Source: Glaciozyma antarctica PI12 (lineage: Eukaryota > Basidiomycota > Microbotryomycetes > Kriegeriales > Camptobasidiaceae). Taken from it: a DNA stretch of 64,000 bases. Position 1 is the stretch's first letter. Every line of letters starts with the position of its first letter. Below are positions 52,626 through 61,923 of this stretch, in pieces. Where the stretch lies: NCBI GenBank assembly GCA_002917775.1, contig KZ627148.1, positions 514,949 to 578,948 of the forward strand, in the 5' to 3' direction. The notes under the pieces are model-generated. The model was not told the origin of the DNA. It did not search any database and saw nothing but the letters and a program-made list of their open reading frames with translations. The position numbers and the translations under genes are program-made.

Positions 52626-55600
52626 ATGCTCCGCCGCTCCTTCTCTTCCTCAATCTCTCCTCGAACCTTCAAGTCATCCCTTAGCAGGACCACTCTCGTA
52701 CCAGCCACCGCAACTACTCTCACCTCGATCGCATTCAACTCGGCGCGACTCACCCCGTCTTTTTCCGCTTTCCAACCTCGTCTTCAACTCTCCCCTCGAC
52801 CCTACTCCACCATGTCCAACACCTCCGCCGTAGAGTCGAAGGTCATCGATGGTAACGCTCAGGCAGCGTAAGTCTCACGTCCTTCTCACCTCTCGCTATC
52901 CGACCCCAACCCCCGCAACCCCGGCTAACCTTTAGTCCCCTCTCAGTACCATTCGCGCCGACATCTCCTCCCGCATCAAAGCCGTCCAGGCCAAGTTCCC
53001 CCGCTTCGCACCCCACCTCGCCATCATTCAGCAAGGCGCCCGCTCCGACTCGTCCACGTATGTCAAGATGAAGCTCAAGGCGGCGGCCGAAGCCGGGATC
53101 AAGTGCACCCTCGTCGTTCTCGGAGGCAAGGAGGATGGTATTGGAGAGGACGAGGTTATGAAGGAGGTCGAGAGGCTCAACGACGACGACTCTGTTCACG
53201 GAGTCATCGTTCAGCTTCCTCTCGCCAAGGATATTGGACTCGAGGGCGAGAGGAGGATTACCGAGGCGGTTAGCCCCAACAAGGACGTTGATGGGTGAGT
53301 AGCGCGTTCGATAAGGACAGGGAGGGTCAAGCTAACGAAGACGGTGTGCAGTTTCCACGCCTACAACATCGGTCTCCTCGCCTCCCGCGCGTCCACCCCC
53401 CTCTTCTCCCCCTGCACCCCCGCTGGAGTCATGCTCCTCCTCGAGTCCACCGGCGTCAAGATTGCTGGAAAGCACGCCGTCGTTCTCGGCCGCAGCGACA
53501 TCGTTGGAAGCCCCGTCTGCGCCCTCCTCAGGCGCAAGGACGCGACCGTCACTCAGTGCCACAGTCGCACCCAGAACCTCCAGGCCATCGTGCGTTCCCT
53601 CATCACACTGGAGACGGGGCTTGTGAGCTGATACCGCTCTTCTCAGGTTGCTCAAGCCGACATCGTCGTTGCCGCCATCGGACAGGCCCAGTTCGTCAAG
53701 GGAGATTGGCTCAAGCCTGGAGCCATCGTTATCGACGTCGGAACCAACTTCATCTCTGGTGAGTCGGCGTTTGCAAGCCACTCAGGAGTCAGCTCGCTGA
53801 TAGCGACTCTAAAGACCCCTCGAAGAAGTCGGGCCAGCGCCTGGTTGGAGACGTCGACTACGAGTCTGCCGCCAAGGTCGCCTCCTTCATCACTCCCGTT
53901 CCCGGAGGAGTCGGACCCATGACCGTCGCCAGCCTCATGGAGAACTCGTTCATCGCCGCTCAGCGCTTCCTCGAGAAGAGCCAGCGCCGCCTCGTCAAGC
54001 CTCTCAAGCTCCCCCTCAAGAAGGACGTTCCCAGGTGCGTGTCACGGCGCAGAGGAGATGGGAGCGTAGCTGATGGTTTTACGCGCACAGTGATATCGAG
54101 ATCGCCAAGTCGCAGACTCCCAAGCCTATCGACGTCCTCGCTGCCGAGATTGGAATCCCCGCTCACGACCTCGAGATGTACGGACGCTACAAGGCTAAGG
54201 TGAAGCTCGAGGTTCTTGAGTCTCTCAAGCACCGCAAGTGCGTTCATTTCGTGCTGCTCGTGGCGAGGCAATCACTGACCCGTGCTTTGCAGGAACGGAA
54301 AGTACATCGTCGTCGCCGGCATCACGCCTACTCCTCTCGGAGAGGGCAAGTCGACCACCACGATCGGACTCGCTCAAGCGCTCGGCGCTCACCTCGGCAA
54401 GACCGCCTTCGCCTGCGTGCGTCAGCCTTCCCAGGGACCTACTTTCGGCATCAAGGGAGGAGCCGCTGGAGGAGGTTACAGTCAGGTCATCCCCATGGAT
54501 GAGTTCAACCTTCACTTGACTGGAGATATCCATGCCACTACCGCTGCCAACAACTTGCTCGGTGCGTTTTCTCTGCGCGCTTGCTGAGGAGACGGAAGCT
54601 AACGCCCTCTTGACGCAGCTGCCGCCATTGATGCTCGCTACTACCACGAGTCGACCCAGACCGACAAGCAGCTCTTCAACCGTCTCTGCCCCGCTAAGAA
54701 GGGCAAGCGCACGTTCCGCCCCCATCATGTTCAAGCGCCTCGAGAAGCTCGGCATCACCAAGACCAACCCCGACGACCTCACCGAGGACCTGACCGATTA
54801 GCCGCTGGGCTCGTCTTGATATCGACCCCGAGAAGATCACCTGGTTCGTCGTTTCGTTCAGCCGACGCGAGATCCTAGCTAACGCTCTCATCGTTAGGCA
54901 CCGCGTGGTCGACACCAACGACCGCTACCTTCGCAAGATCACCACCGGACAGGCCGCGACCGAGACTGGACGTACCCTCTCCACTGGCTTCGACATCGCC
55001 GTCGCTTCCGAGTGCATGGCCGTTCTCGCGCTCAGCAACGACCTCCCCGACATGCGTGACCGCCTTGGCAAGATGGTCATTGGCGAGAGCAAGGCTGGAG
55101 TCCCCATCACTTGCGACGACATCGGAGCGACTGGCTCGCTCGCTATCCTCATGAAGGACGCCATCAAGCCTAACCTTATGCAGACGCTCGAGGTTCGTCC
55201 TGTCCTGCTTTTCGCTTTCCGCGCTCGAGCTGACGCGCTGAAATCGCAGGGAACTCCCGTCTTCGTTCACGCTGGACCTTTCGCCAACATCGCTCACGGC
55301 AACTCTTCCATCCTCGCTGACAAGATCGCGCTTAAGCTCGCTGGAATCGAGGAGGGCGAATCCGAGGACAAGAACGGCTACGTGATCACCGAGGCTGGCT
55401 TTGGAGCCGACATCGGGTGCGTTTTCCTCCCTGCCCTTCGCTCGCCGCCTCGCTGACGATCGTTTCTCAGAATGGAGAAGTTCTGCAACATCAAGTGCCG
55501 CGTCTCTGGCCTCACTCCCAACGCCGTCGTCCTCGTCGCCACCATCCGCGCGCTTAAGATGCACGGAGGAGGACCCGATGTCACCCCCGGAAAGCCTCTC

Positions 55601-56408
55601 CCCGAGGTCTACCTCAACGAGAACCTCGACCTCCTCGCCGCCGGATGCAGCAACCTCGTCAAGCACATCCAGAACGCGCAGAAGATGGGCGTCAAGGTAA
55701 TCGTCGCCGTCAACCGCTTCACGTGCGTTTCCTCGTCTCTCTACCGATTACGTGCACAAGCTGACGAGAGGGTGATGTAGGAACGACACGGACGCCGAGA
55801 CCAAGCTCGTTCAGGAAGCCGCTCTCGCCGCCGGAGCCGACGCGGCCGTCCCCTGCACCCTCTGGGCCGAAGGAGGACTCGGTGCTCTCGAGCTCGGCAA
55901 CGCCGTCATCGACGCCTGCAAGTCGCCCAACCCTTTCAAGTTCCTCTACGAGCTCGACACGCCGATCAAGAGCAAGATTGAGGCCATCGCGACTGAGATG
56001 TATGGCGCTAAGGACGTTAGCTATAGCGAGCAGGCCGAGGTGCAGATTGCCCAGTACACGAAGCAGGGATTCGGCAACTTGACCATATGCATGGCTAAGA
56101 CGCACCTGTCGCTCTCGCACGACCCCAAGGCCAAGGGAGCTCCTTCTGGTGAGTCCGCTTTCGGTTTTCGGGTTGAATGACGCTGATGTGATTCGTAGGA
56201 TTCACCCTGCCTATCAACGAGGTCAAGGCGTCCGTCGGAGCTGGGTTCATCTACCCCCTCGTCGGAACGATGCAGACCATGCCCGGACTCTCGACCCGTC
56301 CTGGTTTCTTCGACCACCAGCTCCTCGACGACGGAGAGATCATCGGTCTCAGTTGTGCGTTCCTTCCTCCTTCATGCTGCGACGTGGGCTGATGTTGCGA
56401 GAGCAGAA
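52626..56408 (+). CDS. ADE3: C1-tetrahydrofolate synthase, trifunctional
   Basis: Does three steps of one-carbon metabolism: 5,10-methylene-THF dehydrogenase, methenyl-THF cyclohydrolase and formate-THF ligase. The first ATG (52626) gives [18 protein letters not shown], an Arg/Ser-rich import signal ending RPYST; a second ATG at 52812 ([10 protein letters not shown]) starts just after it, so one gene may make mitochondrial and cytosolic forms. Dehydrogenase/cyclohydrolase: [60 protein letters not shown]. Ligase: [89 protein letters not shown]. Frame slips of one base at the C5 run 54719-54723 and at TT 54798-54799 interrupt conserved sequence and look like assembly errors. About 990 residues. 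The stop TAA is split by the last intron (T at 56354, AA at 56407-56408). Homologue naming between ADE3 and MIS1 is arbitrary. Confidence 0.94.
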
Positions 56409-56697
56409 TCATTTCGGCAAGACGATACAAAATGACCTCAACGGTCGCCCAACGGTTTCCCCTTTACTATCCTCCCCCTACGGTTGATCCTCAGCGCGCA
56501 GCTCAACCTTGTGCAATTTCTAGAAGAGAGTCATCTCATTCCAGCGGTGCATTGAGAGAGCGTGCGAGAGAGCTTGCGAAGGGGAGAGCGAGAGCGAATT
56601 TGGAGCAGTGGTCGTCGACGTGAGGGAGTGGGGGAACGTAGCGAAGCTCGACTCTCCCCTGTCTTCTCTCGCACACGCTGCTGTACTGGATACATTC

Positions 56698-57166
56698 CTA
56701 GGCCGACGCCAGCGTCGCACCCTCCTCCAGCGGTATCACCACCTCCTCCAGCGCGTCCTCCTCTCCCCAATCTCTCCGTACCGAGATATTCGCTAACGAA
56801 TCCGTCAACAACTTCATCCTCCTATTCTCAAACGCCGGTGACAGGTACGTCAACAACTGATCAAGCGTCTCAAACGCCTCCTCATCCCTCGCCGCGCTCT
56901 CAGCCGGTAACCTCTGCTCCGCATCAGCTCCTCTCCTCCCTATAAAGAAACTAGCGCACCTCAAAAGCCACCACGCTCCGTAGCACGACTTTCCACCCGC
57001 GTTCAGAGACGCTAACGACGGCGCTGTCCCCCGGCTCGAGGAGGTCCAGCTTCGCGCGCGCTTCGTGCGGGGGACAGAAATGCGGTGAGAGGAGTTCCCA
57101 AGCGGTTAGGCCCCAGCCTACTTCGGAGAGGGCGAGGGAGAGCTCGGTGTCCGAGAAGGAGGACAT
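56698..57166 (-). CDS. GSKIP-domain small protein
   Basis: About 139 residues in two exons from the ATG at 57166 (MSSFSDTELSLALSEVGWGL) to a TAG at 56700-56698. It shows the arrangement of the GSKIP domain (human GSK3-beta interaction protein; also in the CLU1 family): a beta strand pair AVVSVSERGWKVVLRSVVAF, with Trp/Lys as in the LTEAGLKVVGYAF strand, followed by a helix EEAFETLDQLLTYLSPAFEN, where the LL-x3-SP(A)F/Y match is the best sign, and a short helix to the end. Human GSKIP binds PKA and GSK3; the N-terminal PKA-binding part is not seen here. It is divergent from the glutamate 5-kinase gene (245 bases). A stand-alone folate- or Clu-linked role is guesswork. Confidence 0.68.
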
Positions 57167-57411
57167 TGAGGAGGGAGGGAGGGAGGGGAGGGAGCTGTGG
57201 GGCGAATTGAGAGGGGGATTTGCTGGAGGGTCGGGGGTGGTGAGCTGGTGGTGGCTGAGGAGTCGGAGCTGGGAGCTTGAGGGGGAGAGCAAGAGAGGAC
57301 GAGGACCTCGAGCTGAGAAGACCGCGGGCCAGCACCAGCACCAGATTCGGCTGAGCTCCTCGTCCTTGACTCCCTCCATTCTCCCTTCGCAAAAGACACG
57401 GATCCCCAGCT

Positions 57412-59170
57412 ATGGAGCGGTTAGAACAAGAGCCCAACTCAGCAGGCCAGACGGCAGCAGCTCCCCCTCCCCAGCTTGTTCCCAAGTCAAAGCCGGCCAA
57501 AGCAACCGCCAACGATCCAGCAGCTCTCACCATCGTAATCAAGCTCGGTAGGCCCTCCCGTTGCTCAGAAAAGGACCGCACTAATACCAGCTCGCAGGCT
57601 CCTCCTCTATCCTCCACCCCGAACCTCCCTACTTCCCCCAAATCGCGACCCTCTCCGCGCTCGTCGAGACCTGTATCGCCCTCCGCTCTCTTGGCCACCG
57701 CGTCGTGATCGTCTCTTCCGGCGCCATCGGGATGGGACTGCACCGGATGGACCTGCCGGCGCTCGCGGGAGGGAAGAAGCGCTCGATGGGGGAGAAGCAG
57801 GCGCTGGCGGCGATAGGGCAGGGACGGTTGATTGCGCTGTGGGATCAGCTGTTTGGGATGCTCAAGCAGCCGATTGCTCAGATCCTTATGACGAGGAACG
57901 ATATTGCCGACGTGAGTGGGCCGTTCGTCGCGGGTTGGAGAAGGGGAGCTGATGCTGGCGCAGAGGTCCCGCTATTTGAACGCTACGACGACGCTCTCAA
58001 CTCTCCTCTCGCTTGGCGTGATTCCCATTATCAACGAGAACGACACCATCTCCGTTTCGGAGATCCTCCACATCAACAGGTTCGGCGACAACGATACGCT
58101 GTCGGCCATCGCAGCGGGCATGTGCAGCGCCGACTACGACTACCTCCTCACCGACGTCGAGGGGCTGTATGAGGACAATCCTCGCAAAGTACCTGGTGCA
58201 CGCCTAGTCACCACCGTGCGCGATATTGAAGAAGTTCGCAAGATGGGTGCGCTCGCTCTCCCCCACCCTCTCGCGCCTGCTCACATTCGCTCCAGTTTCT
58301 ACCTCAACTCTAGGATCCTCCCTCGGCACAGGCGGCATGGAAACCAAGCTCATCGCCGCCGAACTCGCCACCGCCGCCGGCTGCGCCACAGTGATCACTC
58401 TCGGTTCCGACCCCTCTCGCCTCCTCTCCATCGTCGCCGCGCACTCGATCCCCTCTCCCTCCACCACCCCTCTCGCCCCCCGTTGAATTCGCTTCCCCAA
58501 CTACTTCTCCCTTCCTCCCCGCCCACACCCTCTTCTCCCCCAAACCTCGCGCGCTCACTTCGAGGCGGTTCTGGATCCTCCATGGCCTCACGCCGCGCGG
58601 AACGATCTACATCGACGAAGGCGCTTACCGCGCCATCTCTCGTGGAGAGCGAGACGGTGGAGGGAGTGGGAATGGAGGGAGGTTGCTCGCTGCGGGAGTG
58701 CTGAGGGTCGAGGGGAGGTTCGCGGCGGGGCAGGCGGTGAGAGTGTGTGTGATTCGGGGGAGGTGGGGTAGGAAGGAAGGGGTGGGAAGCGGGACGCCAG
58801 AGGTTAGTAGGCCGGGGAGTCCGGATCATTTTGAGGATCGGAAGAAGGGGGTGAGAGTGGTGAGGGAGGATGAGGAATAGGAGGATGAGGAATCGGACGA
58901 GGATGATGAATAGGAGGAAGGGAAAGGAGGGCGAGGATGTGCTTGAGTTTGGGAGAGGGTTGACGAACTACAACTCGTCGGAGATTGATAGAGTCAAGGG
59001 GTTGCGAAGGTGAGTTTCCCAGTTCCTGCGAGGAAGGGGACAGATCGCTGATGCTGCTCTTGGGACGCAGTTCAGACATCCAGCGAGTGCTGGGGTACTC
59101 GGAAGCAGAGCATGTGGTGGAGAGTGTGATAGAGCTGCGAGCGGCGTCGCGAGGACGATCTGCACAATGA
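57412..59170 (+). CDS. PRO1: Glutamate 5-kinase
   Basis: First enzyme of proline synthesis from glutamate, phosphorylating its gamma carboxyl. ATG at 57412. Kinase blocks: [125 protein letters not shown], and [24 protein letters not shown] domain follows ([37 protein letters not shown]). At C6 (58476-58481) the frame slips by one base, probably an assembly error. The obvious stop at 58878-58880 is in an acidic repeat; a further part, [20 protein letters not shown] and [17 protein letters not shown], completes the PUA domain, so a last intron running from about 58851 to the AAG near 58921 is proposed. End TGA at 59168-59170. About 470 residues. Confidence 0.9.
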
Positions 59171-59407
59171 AAGGCGTAACGTCCCCTGGGATTCGTTCTT
59201 GGTCTGTAGCTCTCAGTCGTGTTACTCGCTCTTGCTTGCAGTGAGAGTTCTCTGCGAGTCTGTTGGTACATTGGGTAAAGAAGGCTGCGAAACACATCAA
59301 AAGGCTGTCAAAGGTATGAGGGGGTAGTAAGGGATGCAGCTCCAACGGAAGAAAGGTGCGAAGAACGACAGGGAGAATGCGTAAAAACAAAAGCCCGACT
59401 GCCCCGA

Positions 59408-61410
59408 CTAGTGACCTCGCTCGTCGGCGTTCTTCAGCAACGGACTGACCTCCCCTCGTCGTCCAGACCCACTCCTCCGCGTCACAGGTCTCGAAAGAGC
59501 GCCCGAGCTCCTCGAGCGGTCCTCCTCCTCCTCCTCTTCGTCCTCCTCGTCTGACTCGGTGAGCGTGGTCGTCGGGAGATCATCGTCGATGAGGTGGAAC
59601 CGCGTCCAGCCGGGGAATCGAGCGATGCCGTTGAAGACGCTATCGGCGAGGTTTGTTAGCGGATAAAGCATGGGAGGAAGGGAGAGACGAACAAGGTTCC
59701 GTAGACGAGGAGGGAGAACCCGATGACTTGGAGAAACCTGAAGTGCTCCCAGCCGAGGTAGAGAGAGACGATCCAGATTCCAACGGTTCGGCAGGTGTCG
59801 ATAGTGGAGCGAGCCGTGGCGGAAACGCTGGGGGAGGATCTTCAGCGGGGATGGCATTGCGCAGGTGAGAACGAACGTACGTCTTGGTTACAGCGAGTCC
59901 GCAGCTGCAGGGGGAAGCGAGGTCAGTTGCTGAGTTCAGTCTTCTGGAATGAGAGGAGTGCGCACAAATTGAAGAAGGCGATACTGCGAGATCAAACACA
60001 TCAGCTGAGATCTCTGAAGAATGAATCTCGCGCGACGAACCTGATGGCGATTACAATGCTGCTCCCCCAGACGGTCGGGTTCGACACGATCTGGTTCCAT
60101 CCCGTCGGAGCGTCGAAATACCCTCCCTGACCTGCCGCACTGCGCCCGAAGAGGACGTATAGGATCGGAAGTCCGACAAGAGTTGTCGAAAGGCCGAAGA
60201 AGCCCTCGTATCCGACTGCGAGCTGGAGGGAGTTCAGCTGGGTTCTCAGAGCTGCAAGTGTGGAAGAACGTACGAGAGGCTCCACCGAGTGCACCTCCAT
60301 AATCTTCTCCTCGAGAACAAACTGAGTCGCCGTGCTGCGTGCGATGAGATGAGCTCCCTTCCGATTTACCCCGCAGAAACGAACGCACAAGATCTGCGCC
60401 ACGAGAATGAGGCACACTCCCAGCAGTGGATCGGCCTCCTCCCCACCACTCGCCGCCACAAAGCTCTCAATCTCCTTCTTCGCGCCTCCGACGCTCGAGA
60501 AACCGACGACTGCGACGCCCAGCATCACGGTCGCCAGCGCCATCCATTGCGCGCGTGCGAGGCGGCGGCCCAGAAAGATGACGGAGAAGAGTCCGACGAA
60601 GAGGACGAGCGCGCCGCGTAGCATTTGATAGACGCTGACGGGGACGAAAAGAAGACCCACGTTCATGGCCTGCGAAACCGTGACCTCGTCAGCTCACATG
60701 CTTCCTCCTTTGCCTCTCGGCGCTCCATTACGAAACGTACCGTAGTCCCACAAATATCACAACACGCTGGTCCCCAGAACAAGACCGCCTTCTGCCACCC
60801 CTCACGCTTCGCTGGCCCCGCCTCCTTCGCTCCCGCACTGTCGTACACGACCTCATTCCGCATCGAGATGTCGGACTCGTTGAAGTAGATGGCTGATTCG
60901 TCAGGACGCGAGAGAGGGGCGTTGGCGAGTCGAGAGGATTGGGCTGATCGTGCCTGGGCGGACGCGGTGGGACGTTTGACTGGACGAAAGGGGTTAAGGG
61001 GGGAGGAGAGGAGGAGGAAGGCGGCGAGACCTGCGAGCAGCGCTGGGTCAGTGGCGGTTGCGAAAGGGAGAAAGGACGACGAGTACACAGAGTCTCCCCG
61101 AGGAACATCGTCGCCGTCTGCCACACGGGCCTGCGGAAGGGGGGACGTCAGCGGAGGTCTGCAAGGTGGCAGGTTTTGATTTACTGCTCGTAGTTCTTTC
61201 GAAGCGCGGGATCAGGCGAATCGCAATTGACCACGCACTGCATGTCCTGTAGGGATTCGGGGAGTCGTCAGCTGCCGCAGCTCCTTCCCCGACAAGAAGC
61301 GTGCGTACCTGCCACTTGGACCAGAGGGAGTTGCTGCACCCAGTCACCAGCATTCCAGCCACCAGTACGACGATCAATCGCGTGGAGGGACCTCGCTGTT
61401 GTGTCGCCAT
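59408..61410 (-). CDS. SLC35F6-type membrane transporter
   Basis: Drug/metabolite-superfamily transporter most like SLC35F6 (ANT2-binding protein family), with ten membrane segments; animal members sit in lysosomes or mitochondria, and the cargo is unknown. ATG at 61410 (MATQQRGPSTRLIVVLVAGM). Conserved blocks: GCSNSLWSKWQDMQCVVNCD, PVWQTATMFLGETL, VLFWGPACCDICGTTAMNVG, LLFVPVSVYQMLRGALVLFV, FSVIFLGRRLARAQWMALA, STATQFVLEEKIMEVHSVEP, VGYEGFFGLSTTLVGLPILY, CGLAVTKTVSATARSTIDTC and RTVGIWIVSLYLGWEHFRFL. The C-terminus is acidic and Ser-rich, ending NADERGH. About 480 residues in a dozen exons; the second luminal loop is longer than in animals. Stop at 59410-59408. It is convergent with PRO1 and divergent from the last gene. 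Confidence 0.85.
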
Positions 61411-61923
61411 GATCGCGCGACGCGTGGCGGAGGGAGGAGGGAGGCGGGGGGGCAAGTCGCGGGGAGGTTTCTTGGAGACGAGGGCCGCGTGGAGGAAGAG
61501 AAGGGAACCTTCGGGAGCTCGAGCAGGAAGGCAGAGGAGTATCCTCAGGAGAGTGGCGGAGGGAGAGCAAGAGTGGGAATCGCCAGCTGACTCTCGAGCG
61601 GGCCCTGGCCTGACTGTGGGGCTCGAAGGCGTCTTTGGGCTACTGGCTCCTTCCGTTCCCGTTTAACTCAAGGGGATTAGCGTTATTCTTGCAAAAGAAT
61701 GCTGCAACCGAAGCAAGGAAAAGGAGAGAGCGGTCCTGCCAGCTGAGAGTAGACCTCGGTGAACGGGGCGAGTTCTACCTGGGACAGAGACCAGCGCCCA
61801 CGATCAGTCTTTAGACGAGCGTACGGGTCTTTCGTAGTCCTCCAAGGCCGAAGCCACAGCGGCTGTAGCTCGTACCAACCCAGATTCCTCAACGCGGTCG
61901 TCGGTCGATGTTCTCCTCTGTCG
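61411..61923. other. Divergent intergenic region, SLC35F6-type gene and last gene
   Basis: Purine-rich on the + strand near the SLC35F6 start (61420-61580), then plain. A rightward open frame reaches back to 61759 without a convincing ATG. The true start of the last gene, and hence the right edge of this region, is uncertain. No RNA gene was seen. Confidence 0.4.
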
